This document shows, one piece after another, positions 51,608 through 60,872 of a stretch of DNA of 64,000 bases; the stretch's first letter is position 1, and each line of letters starts with the position of its first letter. The notes under the pieces were generated by a model that was not told the origin of the DNA, searched no databases, and saw only the letters and a program-made list of their open reading frames with translations. The DNA comes from Roseivirga sp. (GTDB lineage Bacteria; Bacteroidota; Bacteroidia; Cytophagales; Cyclobacteriaceae). The translations under genes were made by a program, and so were the position numbers. The stretch is taken from positions 1-64,000 of the forward strand of contig JAAWWF010000031.1 in assembly GCA_021404565.1 (NCBI GenBank), read 5' to 3'.

Positions 51608-52534
51608 ATGATCAGGAAAATCGCAAAACGGCTGCTCAATCATAAGCAAAGAGAAGACAAGGTTTTCAATTTTACTATCACCGAAATGGTGAATATGTAT
51701 AAGAACAACCAGAAGACCATTGAGAAATGGACCGGTGAGATCATCAGTGATGAAATCCTGAAACATAAAAAATCCGACACCATTTTTATTCTGGGTAGCG
51801 GACCGAGTATCAATCGGATCACCGATGAGCAGTGGAAACATATAGGGCAACACGATTCTTTTGGCTTTAACTACTGGTTCCTGCACGATTTTATCCCAAC
51901 CTTCTACATGTTTCAGATGCCTGAGGATGAGGAAACTCAAAACATGACCCTCAATATACTGGAGGGTCGACAGCCGCGAATGAAAGATGTGCCTTTTATC
52001 TTGAGGGGGAGTGCCATCGCCAATGGTAAGCTCGATGTCACTGATAAGCGTTTTGGTGTGTTGAAGGACAGTGAGGTTTATTTCCTGAACGAGTACCCTT
52101 TGCATATGATGGTAGAAACGGATATCAACCTGGTGCTCGAATACCTCGATCTTTTGGATCTGCTCCCGCACGGAAACCTCACGAAGTTCATTCCAAAACT
52201 GCGTAGTTCTATGGCTCTGCTAATTGTATTGGCCTACCAGATGGGATATGAGAACATCGTTTTATGCGGTATGGACATGCAGGGAGGATTTGATCATTTC
52301 TGGGACGACCCAAAATTCGAAGAGGTTTATAACAAGTACCAATTGGGAGTGAAGGAGGAAAATGAACCGGTAGGTTTTGAACTCTTCACTGAGACGAAAT
52401 TCTCAAAAAATACGGTTCCGGAATATGTCTATCACCTGAAGGACTGGATGAAAAAGAAGTCTAATGTAGAGGTCTCAGTAGTGAATGACGGTACCATCCT
52501 GTATCCAAAACTTCCTGTGTACAAGAAGTTTTAA
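51608..52534 (+). CDS. Putative CMP-nonulosonate transferase (GT42/Maf-like)
   Basis: 308 residues. The N-terminal part has a Rossmann-like 'FILGSGPSINRI' motif and a later 'VLCGMDMQGGFDHFWDD' motif, similar in layout to GT42 sialyltransferases and the DUF115/Maf group, whose known members bind CMP-sialic or CMP-pseudaminic acid. The final third ends with 'LKDWMKKKSNVEVSVVNDGTIL'. It follows the ABC transporter and the complete CMP-Pse route, so a Pse-transfer role is plausible. The family call is from a few motifs only. Confidence 0.5.
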   Translation: MIRKIAKRLLNHKQREDKVFNFTITEMVNMYKNNQKTIEKWTGEIISDEILKHKKSDTIFILGSGPSINRITDEQWKHIGQHDSFGFNYWFLHDFIPTFYMFQMPEDEETQNMTLNILEGRQPRMKDVPFILRGSAIANGKLDVTDKRFGVLKDSEVYFLNEYPLHMMVETDINLVLEYLDLLDLLPHGNLTKFIPKLRSSMALLIVLAYQMGYENIVLCGMDMQGGFDHFWDDPKFEEVYNKYQLGVKEENEPVGFELFTETKFSKNTVPEYVYHLKDWMKKKSNVEVSVVNDGTILYPKLPVYKKF

Positions 52535-52566
52535 AGCATTTCGATTCGCAGTCACGGTCCAAACCA

Positions 52567-53664
52567 ATGAAGCTAGTCATAGTCAACGCTCATATTAGTG
52601 AATCCCTAGGGGGGAGTGAAATGCAATGTGATCTTATCTCCAGTGGCCTGACTGACCGGGGTCATGAGGTTGTTTACGCAGCTGTCGGCAAAAATACTTC
52701 TAAACAATACCCTGAAGGCAAATATCTGATTGAACCAATGGATATTTCTGATAAGGCTAGTGTGTTGACGTTTCTTAAGAAACATAAACCCGATATCATT
52801 TACTGGCGCTTTAATAAGAAGAGTTTACATAACCTGATCCCCGCAAAAAGAGCATTGAACATCCCGCTTGTTTTTGCTGTCTCAAGCAGGCGTGATGTGA
52901 TCAGATTTTCTTATACACCAAGTAAAAGTCTGAACCCATTGCGGGCAGTACTTAACTATGCTAAACAAATGGTAAAGAGTGCCAGAAGCTACCATTTTAT
53001 TAAGGAGGCAAGCGCTGTTACCGTACTCAATAGTCAGTACCTCAATAAGCTGCCGGTAAAGAAACAGGCTACTGTATGGAATGCCGCAGCATTGGACAAA
53101 GAGGAGTTTAGCTGGCCCAAACCTTATGTGTTATGGGTGGCTAATCTGAAAACAATCAAAAGACCTGAAGTCTATATTAAGCTGGCAAGAAGCTTTGAGA
53201 AAACAAACCCTAATCTTGATTTCATTATGATCGGAGCCATCCAGCAGCCTCTGGCTTATGAAAAAATGGTAGAAGAAGCAGGCAAGACAAGCAATTTTCA
53301 CTATCTGGGTAAGCGTAGCCCTGCATTTGTAAATGGGGTTTTAGAAAAGGCAATTTGCATGGTACATACCTGCGAGCCAGAGGGTTTTGGGAATAACTTT
53401 ATTCAGGCCTGGCTCCATGCCTGTCCTACCATTACACTGGATCATGATCCCGATGGTTTGATTGCCTCTGAAGGTTTAGGTAATGTATCGGGAACCTTCG
53501 AACAAATGAGCACAGATCTGACTCAGTTAATTGGCAATGATGACAGAAGAACTGCCATTTCTCAAAAGGCTTATGAATTTTCTCACAAGCACTTTACACC
53601 AGAAAAACTAACAAGTCGAATAGAGAATTTTCTGACAGAAACACTCGAGGAGCTCAGACTTTAA
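52567..53664 (+). CDS. GT4-type glycosyltransferase
   Basis: 365 residues, GT-B fold. An N-terminal 'ESLGGSEMQCDLIS' segment binds the acceptor side. The C-terminal half has the retaining GT4 pattern 'CEPEGFGNNFIQAWLHACPTI' with the Glu of the EX7E motif. It is placed after the putative nonulosonate transferase. Donor and acceptor are unknown; it is likely one of the three or more transferases that build the repeat unit. Confidence 0.85.
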   Translation: MKLVIVNAHISESLGGSEMQCDLISSGLTDRGHEVVYAAVGKNTSKQYPEGKYLIEPMDISDKASVLTFLKKHKPDIIYWRFNKKSLHNLIPAKRALNIPLVFAVSSRRDVIRFSYTPSKSLNPLRAVLNYAKQMVKSARSYHFIKEASAVTVLNSQYLNKLPVKKQATVWNAAALDKEEFSWPKPYVLWVANLKTIKRPEVYIKLARSFEKTNPNLDFIMIGAIQQPLAYEKMVEEAGKTSNFHYLGKRSPAFVNGVLEKAICMVHTCEPEGFGNNFIQAWLHACPTITLDHDPDGLIASEGLGNVSGTFEQMSTDLTQLIGNDDRRTAISQKAYEFSHKHFTPEKLTSRIENFLTETLEELRL

Positions 53665-53715
53665 ACGACTGACTAAACGGACCAATTATTATCTCCAAAA
53701 TGATATCGGATATCC

Positions 53716-55383
53716 ATGTTTGATAGAAAAATCAGAATAGGACTTTTAATACAAAGTGATCAGATTCCTTCATGGGCTTACCATATGTTGGAGAGAATAA
53801 ATGCCTCTCCTAATACTGAGATAGCGTTGGTAATTAAAAAGAAGGCAGACTTGGAGGGCCAGGGAGAGAGCTTTATTCAGGGGTTGATATCGCACCCGAA
53901 GGAGAGGTTATTCAGGCTTTTCAGAAAGCTAGATAAACGAAGGAATAATCCCAAACCTAATGCATTCATACCAAGGAATCTATGGGATTTAATAGATTGC
54001 CCAAAACTGGAAATTAGTACCAAAAGTACCAAATTCAGCGACCGGGTACTACCGGAGGATATAGAAAAGATCAGGGCTTATGATCTCGACCTTCTGTTCA
54101 GGTCAGGTTATAACATTTTGCGTGGAGACATTCTGACCGTAACCCGATACGGTATCTGGTCATATCATCATGGTGATAACAAGGTGAACCGGGGTGGTCC
54201 GGCAGGTACCTGGGAGGTACTTGAGGGCTGGGATGAGAATGGAGCTCTTTTACAAATTCTCACTGAAGATCTGGATGGGGGCATTACACTGAGTGAGTCT
54301 ACCATACAAACCAATAAAAAGAGCCTCATTGGTAATAGGAATACACTTTACTGGAAGGCGAGCAGCATGCTGCCACGAAAGATTGAAGAGCTGCACCGAT
54401 TAGGAGAAAAGAAGTTCTTTGAACAGGTAGATGAGCAGAATGCAGCCCCCTCTTTTTATTATAACAGGCTATACAAAATGCCCACAAACGCTCAAATGAG
54501 GAGCGTTTTCCTTAAGAATTACTGGGAGAGGTTTCGTAGGAAAATCAGTAAGAAATTCTACTTCGATCAGTGGATACTGCTTTTTGAACTGAAAAAAAAG
54601 GAGAACATATCCAGCTCATTTTTCAGATTTAAGAGAATAGTACCACCCAAAGATCGGATTTGGGCCGACCCTTTTGTGATTGAAAGGAACGGGAAGTATT
54701 ACATTTTTCTCGAAGAATTGCTGTTGAAGGGTAAGAAAAAAGCCCATATCTCAGTGATCGAAATGGATGAAAAGGGTGAGTATTCTACTCCTCAAAAAGT
54801 ATTGGAAACGGATTTTCATTTGTCCTATCCCTTTTTGATTGAAGAAGGAGCTGAACTATATATGATTCCCGAATCGAATGATAATAAGACAATAGATCTT
54901 TATCGGTGCACTGATTTTCCACTGAAGTGGGAATATCACAGTAACATCATGAACAATGTTGTAGCTTCTGATTCTACCATCTTCAGACACAATAATAAAT
55001 ACTGGATGTTTACCAACATCAAGGAAGTGCCTGGAGCTACTACGCTGGACGAACTGTTCCTCTTTTACTCAGATGACTTGCTTTCCGGTGAATGGACTCC
55101 TCATCCTCTGAATCCAATTATATCTGATGTGAAGTTTGCCAGGCCTGCCGGCAACATTTTTGAACACAAGGGCCGAATCTATCGTCCGGCTCAGGATAAC
55201 TCAGGGCATTACGGACGAGCTATGAACCTGAGGGAGATAGTAAGACTGGATGAAGAGGAATTTGAAGAAAAGACGGTTCAATCTGTTTACCCTAACTGGG
55301 ATAAGGATTTGTTGTCGACCCACACATTAAATAATAGTGGTAAATTGACAGTAATCGATGCCCTGATTAAAAGAAGAAGGTAG
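53716..55383 (+). CDS. Formyltransferase-like / GIPC transferase-like two-domain protein
   Basis: 555 residues. The first 270 or so resemble a formyl-transferase fold: 'SYHHGDNKVNRGG' stands where 'NIHGSLLP' is found in active enzymes, so Asn is Ser, while the Asp-containing 'EDLDGGITL' is kept. The rest is a five-bladed propeller-like domain as in glucosamine inositolphosphorylceramide transferase 1 and bacterial relatives ('DRIWADPFVIERNGKYYIF', 'NNKYWMFTNI', 'ARPAGNIFEHKGRIYRPAQD'). The 'WADPF' and 'RPAQ' segments are diagnostic. Function in bacteria is poorly defined; a glycan-modifying transferase is likely. Confidence 0.7.
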   Translation: MFDRKIRIGLLIQSDQIPSWAYHMLERINASPNTEIALVIKKKADLEGQGESFIQGLISHPKERLFRLFRKLDKRRNNPKPNAFIPRNLWDLIDCPKLEISTKSTKFSDRVLPEDIEKIRAYDLDLLFRSGYNILRGDILTVTRYGIWSYHHGDNKVNRGGPAGTWEVLEGWDENGALLQILTEDLDGGITLSESTIQTNKKSLIGNRNTLYWKASSMLPRKIEELHRLGEKKFFEQVDEQNAAPSFYYNRLYKMPTNAQMRSVFLKNYWERFRRKISKKFYFDQWILLFELKKKENISSSFFRFKRIVPPKDRIWADPFVIERNGKYYIFLEELLLKGKKKAHISVIEMDEKGEYSTPQKVLETDFHLSYPFLIEEGAELYMIPESNDNKTIDLYRCTDFPLKWEYHSNIMNNVVASDSTIFRHNNKYWMFTNIKEVPGATTLDELFLFYSDDLLSGEWTPHPLNPIISDVKFARPAGNIFEHKGRIYRPAQDNSGHYGRAMNLREIVRLDEEEFEEKTVQSVYPNWDKDLLSTHTLNNSGKLTVIDALIKRRR

Positions 55384-55441
55384 AATCCGTAAAACGGAAT
55401 TAAGAAGTGATACATAGAGTTCATTCCAAAAATATGAAGCA

Positions 55442-56374
55442 ATGAAATTCAAACTGGCAAACATTGAGGTGCGCATAGCAAGAGCCAATGCAAAAAAGAA
55501 GGAAGGCAAGATAACCACCAAAGAATTATCAAGCATCTACGATGACCATCTGGAGCACGTTATGGCTTTGACGGTTGATGAAATTCACCAAAGATTATCC
55601 AAGGTTACAGTTCCCGATCTTAATTCAGTAGAGAATCTGGAAAAGGCAGCTACTTTGCTTAAAAACGAAGGGATATTTGTGGTTCCTGATTTCCTGGACA
55701 CGGAAACAGTCAATAAAATTCAGAATGCCAATTCAAATCTTTTTTCAAAAGTCAATGAATTTTCAAGAGAAAAAGGCTTCTATGAAGACGACTCCCTGGC
55801 GGTTCAATCCACGGACGGAAGGTTGAAAACATACTCTGACTTTGTTGATTATGGCAAACCAGTGGCATGTGTAAGGCAGGATGAGGATAAGGGAATGGTT
55901 GACGTTTTTAATTATGATAAACTCTCCGAAATTGCCGCTCTGGACTTAAAAGGCATTGCTGAGCACGAAGGTCTTATGTCCATCATTTCAAAGAGAGATA
56001 CGCCTCTTTCTCTCTCAAACATCAACCTGTACTTTAACAAAGGCACAAAGAGCAGAGGAGGCTTTCATTACGATGATTATGGGAATAATCTGAAAGCATT
56101 TATCTATACACTCGATGCGACAGACCTGAGCTTTGGCCCCTATTGTTATGTAAAGGGTACCCATATGGATGGCCCTTATCGAAAGCTCAATAAATTGATC
56201 TCAGATAACTACAAACTCAATGACACCGAAGCCCCGTTAGTACCTACCAAATCCATTATTCCCATTCTGGCCAAAAGTGGATCAATGGTGGTGACAGATC
56301 AAAGCGGTATCCACAGAGGACTTCCTCAGGAAGAAAACGCGGAAAGGGCGCTGATGGTAATCAGGTACAGATAG
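55442..56374 (+). CDS. Phytanoyl-CoA dioxygenase-like protein
   Basis: 310 residues. A jelly-roll 2-oxoglutarate/Fe(II) oxygenase pattern: 'GGFHYDDYG' gives the His-x-Asp iron ligands, and 'SGIHRGLPQ' the second His followed by the Arg that binds 2-oxoglutarate. The N-terminal 90 residues are helical. Members hydroxylate fatty-acyl groups, sugars or small metabolites. In this locus it may hydroxylate the acyl group or a sugar; the acceptor is unknown. A gap of 140 bp follows it before the next gene. Confidence 0.75.
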   Translation: MKFKLANIEVRIARANAKKKEGKITTKELSSIYDDHLEHVMALTVDEIHQRLSKVTVPDLNSVENLEKAATLLKNEGIFVVPDFLDTETVNKIQNANSNLFSKVNEFSREKGFYEDDSLAVQSTDGRLKTYSDFVDYGKPVACVRQDEDKGMVDVFNYDKLSEIAALDLKGIAEHEGLMSIISKRDTPLSLSNINLYFNKGTKSRGGFHYDDYGNNLKAFIYTLDATDLSFGPYCYVKGTHMDGPYRKLNKLISDNYKLNDTEAPLVPTKSIIPILAKSGSMVVTDQSGIHRGLPQEENAERALMVIRYR

Positions 56375-56514
56375 ACCCATGTCTTACTCCTGTAAATTCG
56401 AAAACCAGGGTTTGGCCTTAGGTTACAAAACCGAATTTTCCTGCAAAGATTTGTAAAAGAAACAATCTTGAAAAAAACCTCAATTCGTGACCGCATACTG
56501 GATCGATAAGATTT

Positions 56515-57657
56515 ATGAGAATAGCCTACCTGTCTGATTCAAACATTCCCTCTAAAAAGGCCAATAGCGTTCATGTAATGAATATGTGCCATGCTTTTAA
56601 TAAGATGGGACATGAGGTGACTTTATTTGGCTTAAAGAATAGGATTGATGGAGATCCGGATATTTGGGAATGGTATGGCACTGAGGCGTTTGGGCTGGAG
56701 TTGCATGGCTATGAAATACCCAAATTGCGCCTTTGGATACATGCCTGGCAGACCGTTAGAAAACTAAAAAAGCTCAAACCCGATGTAGTCTTCGGTAGAT
56801 CACTTTTCGCATGCCTGCAGGCTGCCAAAGCGGGTATTCCTGTTTGTTATGAAACACATGATCCCATGGGGGTGCTGAATAAGCAGCAGTCCAAAGCTTT
56901 TGAAGAACTTCTGAAATCAGACAAGCTCTTAGGAGTGGTCGTATTGAGCAAAGCTCTTAAAGATATCCTGTTGAGTGAAACAGATAAGATCAAACCAGAT
57001 CAGATATTAGCGGCCCATGACGGGGCCACGGTTTTGCAATTGAATAAGGAGAGCCTGAACACATATGACTGGCCCGCTCAGAATAGTAGCAGACGACAAG
57101 TGGGTTATGTGGGAACCATCTCCCAGGGTAGGGGAATAGAGCTTATTCTGGAATTATCGGACTTGTTACCTCAAGTAGATTTCCACATCATTGGCGGGAA
57201 TAAATCTGATTTATCTAAATTGGGCGTACCTGAAAACAGAGAACTGCCGAATGTATTCTTTCATGGTTTTGTATCACCCAGAGAAGCAGCAATTGCCAGG
57301 AAAAAGTGCGATGTTTTACTGGCACCCTATCAAGAGGATATAAAGCTAAGAAGTGGTAAAAATACTTCCAAGTACATGTCACCACTTAAGATTTTTGAAT
57401 ACATGGAGGCAGGGAAACCCGTGATATGTTCAGATTTGCCTGTACTCAGAGAGGTGCTGGAAGATGATTTAAATGCTTTAATGGTACAGGCCACTAATGT
57501 AGAAGATTGGAAGAAAAGTGTTGAGAGATTGATAAATGATAGAGACCTTTGTGAGCGGATAGGAGGTAGAGGAAATCATGACCTTATGAATAAGTATACC
57601 TGGCAAATCAGAGCCAATGAGATTCTGAGTTTTATTAAGGAAAACGAAAAAATATGA
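56515..57657 (+). CDS. GT4-type glycosyltransferase
   Basis: 380 residues, GT-B. 'YLSDSNIPSKKANSVHVMNM' at the N-terminus, 'VGYVGTISQGRGIELI' as the nucleotide-site start, 'HGFVSPREAAIARKKCDVLLAPY' and the EX7E segment 'MSPLKIFEYMEAGKPVIC' support a retaining GT4 enzyme. It overlaps the cytidylyltransferase downstream by 4 bp. The substrate is unknown. Confidence 0.87.
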   Translation: MRIAYLSDSNIPSKKANSVHVMNMCHAFNKMGHEVTLFGLKNRIDGDPDIWEWYGTEAFGLELHGYEIPKLRLWIHAWQTVRKLKKLKPDVVFGRSLFACLQAAKAGIPVCYETHDPMGVLNKQQSKAFEELLKSDKLLGVVVLSKALKDILLSETDKIKPDQILAAHDGATVLQLNKESLNTYDWPAQNSSRRQVGYVGTISQGRGIELILELSDLLPQVDFHIIGGNKSDLSKLGVPENRELPNVFFHGFVSPREAAIARKKCDVLLAPYQEDIKLRSGKNTSKYMSPLKIFEYMEAGKPVICSDLPVLREVLEDDLNALMVQATNVEDWKKSVERLINDRDLCERIGGRGNHDLMNKYTWQIRANEILSFIKENEKI

Positions 57658-58403
57658 ATGTAGCGATTATAACTGCCAGGGCAGGCAGTAAGTCCATAAT
57701 CAATAAAAATATTCTTGAGGTAAAAGGGAAACCCCTTATTTATTACCCGATTAAAGCCTCTCTGGATGCCTTGAAGATTGACAAGGTATTCGTGTCGACT
57801 GATGGGGAAGGCATTGCAGCAGCGTCTGAAGAACATGGGGCCACGGTAATTCCCAGACCGGATGAGCTGGGAGGAGATACGATTAACCATGGTGATGTCA
57901 TCAAGCATGCAGTTGAGTGGGTAGATGAGCGATATGACAATCTGGAGAATGTGGTTCTGCTACTTGGTAATACGGTTTACATTGACGGATCCATTATCGA
58001 TCGTTGCCTGCAAAAGCTGGATGATGAAAAAGAACTTGATTCTTGTATGACGGTTTGGGAAGCCCAGGACGACCATCCTCTCAGGGCGATGGAGATTGCG
58101 GAAGACGGCCTGCTTGTTCCTTACGGTAACGTTGAAAGAAACGTATCCACTGAAAGACAATCTTATAAAAAGGCCTACTACTACGACCAGGGAGTATGGG
58201 CTTTTAGAAAATATACGGTTCAGTCACATGACGGTCCTAATCCCTGGTGGTGGATGGGTAAAAAGAGCGCACCAGTACTCAGAACCTGGGTGACAGGACG
58301 CGATATCCATACATATTTTGATGTAGGTATCAGCGAATGGTGGCTAGATGGTTTAGACAAAATCAAAGATATACTGAATAAAAGCTCAGAAGATGGCTTA
58401 TAG
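57654..58403 (+). CDS. Second CMP-sugar cytidylyltransferase-like protein
   Basis: 249 residues. 'IITARAGSKSIINKNI' at the N-terminus is the CTP loop of acylneuraminate/Kdo cytidylyltransferases, with 'VVLLLGNTVYIDGSI' and 'DQGVWAFRK' downstream. Unlike pseF, the second basic residue block is changed, so a different acid sugar (or a neuraminate, Kdo or legionaminate analogue) is expected. It starts a short block with a 2-hydroxyacid dehydrogenase, an epimerase and a HAD phosphatase, perhaps one pathway. Confidence 0.8.
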   Translation: MNVAIITARAGSKSIINKNILEVKGKPLIYYPIKASLDALKIDKVFVSTDGEGIAAASEEHGATVIPRPDELGGDTINHGDVIKHAVEWVDERYDNLENVVLLLGNTVYIDGSIIDRCLQKLDDEKELDSCMTVWEAQDDHPLRAMEIAEDGLLVPYGNVERNVSTERQSYKKAYYYDQGVWAFRKYTVQSHDGPNPWWWMGKKSAPVLRTWVTGRDIHTYFDVGISEWWLDGLDKIKDILNKSSEDGL

Positions 58404-59319
58404 AATACTGACTACAAGTTCCTCCTTTGGTAAGGTAGATCCCAAGCCACTGGAAATGCTCAAAGAAGCAGGTTTTGAGGTCGTACTCAATCCTCATGGA
58501 CGTAAGCTTACAATTGAAGAATCTAAAGAGCTGATGCCTGGCTTCGATGGGATGATAGCCGGCACTGAAAAACTGAACCATGAAGTACTGTCTGCCGCAC
58601 CATCTGTGAAATATCTGTGCCGCTTAGGGGCAGGTATGGACAGCGTGGATTTTGATGCCGCGGATGCCCTGCAAGTCAAGGTTGAAAATACACCCTCCGC
58701 ACATATCGATGGTGTGGCAGAACTGACCTTAGGAGGTATTCTTTCCAGCCTCAGAAGTATCGCTACCGCACATGCCAATATGACCACAGGCCTGTGGAAA
58801 AAGCCTATGGGATCCTTGCTTGCTCGTAAGATAATCGGAATTATCGGCCTTGGTCAGGTGGGGAAGCGATTGGTTGAGCTAACAGCCCCCTTCAAGGTAA
58901 AGGTGCTGGCCTATGACCTATCTCCTGATAAAGCCTTTGCTGAAGCCAACAATATTGATCTGGTATCATTAGATGACATGGCTGCTCAGGCCGATATCAT
59001 CACCCTTCACGTACCTTTTATGAAAGAATCTAAGGGGTTGATCAATGCCGATTTCCTTTCAAAAGCCAAGCCTAACCTGATGATGGTGAATGCCTCACGT
59101 GGAGGATTGATTGACGAAGAAGCGCTTTTTAGCTTTCTCAATGAAAACCAGAAAGCTTCAGCCTATCTTGATACCTTTGAGAGTGAACCTTACAACGGGC
59201 CTCTTTGCAGCCTCGATAACTGTACACTGACTCCTCATATTGGTTCTTATGCCAGCGAAGTCCGTGTTAATATGGAAACGGAAGCAGCTCAAAACGTAAT
59301 AAATCACTTTAGCAAATGA
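58393..59319 (+). CDS. D-2-hydroxyacid dehydrogenase
   Basis: 308 residues, PGDH/D-isomer family, shorter than SerA and without an ACT domain. 'GIIGLGQVGKRL' binds NAD; the catalytic Arg ('NASRGGLIDEEAL'), Glu ('ESEPYNGPL') and His ('TPHIGSYASEV') are all present. It overlaps the cytidylyltransferase by 11 bp and the epimerase by 4 bp. It may make or use a 2-keto/2-hydroxy acid that becomes the acid sugar of this block. The substrate is unknown. Confidence 0.83.
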   Translation: MAYRILTTSSSFGKVDPKPLEMLKEAGFEVVLNPHGRKLTIEESKELMPGFDGMIAGTEKLNHEVLSAAPSVKYLCRLGAGMDSVDFDAADALQVKVENTPSAHIDGVAELTLGGILSSLRSIATAHANMTTGLWKKPMGSLLARKIIGIIGLGQVGKRLVELTAPFKVKVLAYDLSPDKAFAEANNIDLVSLDDMAAQADIITLHVPFMKESKGLINADFLSKAKPNLMMVNASRGGLIDEEALFSFLNENQKASAYLDTFESEPYNGPLCSLDNCTLTPHIGSYASEVRVNMETEAAQNVINHFSK

Positions 59320-60200
59320 GCGCAAAAGTACTCGTCACAGGAGCCTCAGGTTTTTTAGGAAGTCACATTGCAGATGCTCTGTCTGATAATGGTTATGATG
59401 TAACCGTTTTCGATATCGTTGAATCACCATACCTAAGGGCAGATCAGCATTTTATGAAGGGGGACGTCAGAGATGCCGATAAACTTTGTCAACAACTAAA
59501 GGGTTTTGATTATGTATACCATTTAGCGGCTTTGGCCGATTTAAATGCAGCAAAAACAAGACCTCTGGATACCGTAGCTATCAATATTCAAGGTACTGTA
59601 AATCTGCTTGAAGCTGCCCGTGTCAACAACATTAAAAGATTCATCTTTGGCTCGACTGTCTATGTATATAGCCGTGAAGGTGGTTTTTACCGCTGTAGTA
59701 AGCAGGCCTGTGAGAACTATGTAGAAGAGTTTCACAACCGGTATGGATTGGAGTATACCATTCTTAGATATGGTAGCCTTTATGGCCCCAGAACGGATAT
59801 GGCCAATGGGGTATACAGATTACTAAAGAACTATATGGACAAAGACGCCATGGAGCACAGTGGTAAGTCGAGCGACCAGCGAGACTATATCCATGCCTAT
59901 GATGCAGCACGTTTGAGCGCCTCCATACTGGAACCTAAGTACGCTAACAAACAATATGTCCTTACCGGTAACGACAGACTGCAGGTGTCTGACCTTTATA
60001 AAATGTTCGGAGAAATTCTGGATAAAAAAGTCAATGTAAGGTTTTTGGGGGATGAGGGTGAAACCAGTGGCCACTACAACATCACGCCTTATGCTTATAC
60101 CCCCAAGATTGGACACAAGCTGGTATCCAATGAATATGTAGATATGGGGCAGGGTATTATCCAGGTAATTGAAGAAATTGCCTCTCAAAACGCACAATAG
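59316..60200 (+). CDS. NAD-dependent epimerase/dehydratase (extended SDR)
   Basis: 294 residues. 'LVTGASGFLGSHIADAL' at the NAD site, 'YHLAALADLNAA' and the catalytic pair in 'YRCSKQACE' (Tyr-x-x-x-Lys), with 'LRYGSLYGPR' after it: a nucleotide-sugar epimerase or dehydratase. The glycine-rich motif and Tyr/Lys are intact. Linked by overlaps to the 2-hydroxyacid dehydrogenase, it likely changes a nucleotide sugar used in the same block. Confidence 0.82.
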   Translation: MSAKVLVTGASGFLGSHIADALSDNGYDVTVFDIVESPYLRADQHFMKGDVRDADKLCQQLKGFDYVYHLAALADLNAAKTRPLDTVAINIQGTVNLLEAARVNNIKRFIFGSTVYVYSREGGFYRCSKQACENYVEEFHNRYGLEYTILRYGSLYGPRTDMANGVYRLLKNYMDKDAMEHSGKSSDQRDYIHAYDAARLSASILEPKYANKQYVLTGNDRLQVSDLYKMFGEILDKKVNVRFLGDEGETSGHYNITPYAYTPKIGHKLVSNEYVDMGQGIIQVIEEIASQNAQ

Positions 60201-60209
60201 TTCGATACT

Positions 60210-60872
60210 ATGAACATCAAAGCACCTGCCATCCATGACCTGAAACACTACAAGTGTTTCTTTTTTGATTTTGACGGAGTTGTACTGGAGTCAGGAGATA
60301 TTAAGACTGAAGCATTCGTTGAACTCTATGATGGTCTGGGTATTTCTGAAGAAGTAAAAAAGCACCATCTCGAAAATCAAGGGATATCCCGTTTCGGTAA
60401 ATTCAAATGGATTGCTGAAAACCTGCTCAACCAAACTTATACTGAAGAAGCCGGGGCAGAACTTGGCAACCGGTTCTCGGCCCTGGTAAAACAAAAAGTC
60501 ATAGCAGCTCCTTTTGTACCAGGCTTCGAGACATTGATCAACCAGCTTTCAGACGCTCAGCACTATTGTGTTGTAGCATCAGGTACTCCTGAAACTGAAC
60601 TTCTGGATATTGTTGAGAAAAGAGGGCTTTCCGGTTACTTCCATGAGGTACATGGAAGTCCTAAGAGCAAGGAATCCATTGTTATTGATGTGCTTCAAAG
60701 AAAAGAATTGGATAGGAGAGATTGCTTGTTCTTCGGAGATGCAAGTACAGATCATGAGGCTGCAGCTGCTACCAACTTAGATTTCTATGCCAGACTGACT
60801 GATGAGCTAAAAGACTACTGGCTGGCTGCGGAGTACACTTATGGCACCTTAGATTTTTCCCAACTGGGCTAG
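60210..60872 (+). CDS. HAD family phosphatase (beta-PGM-like)
   Basis: 220 residues. 'CFFFDFDGVVLESGDIK' (Asp-x-Asp nucleophile and acid), 'CVVASGTPETEL' motif II, a Lys in 'HGSPKSKESI' and 'LFFGDASTDHEAA' motif IV; helical cap between. Such HADs dephosphorylate sugar phosphates, for example before a CMP-transfer step. Its TAG overlaps the GTG start of the next gene by one base. The substrate is unknown. Confidence 0.85.
   Translation: MNIKAPAIHDLKHYKCFFFDFDGVVLESGDIKTEAFVELYDGLGISEEVKKHHLENQGISRFGKFKWIAENLLNQTYTEEAGAELGNRFSALVKQKVIAAPFVPGFETLINQLSDAQHYCVVASGTPETELLDIVEKRGLSGYFHEVHGSPKSKESIVIDVLQRKELDRRDCLFFGDASTDHEAAAATNLDFYARLTDELKDYWLAAEYTYGTLDFSQLG

Noticed and set aside
51488-52171. 227-codon minus-strand frame spanning the ABC transporter end and the GT42-like gene
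   Set aside because: It crosses two plus-strand genes and has no recognisable motif, so it is taken as chance.
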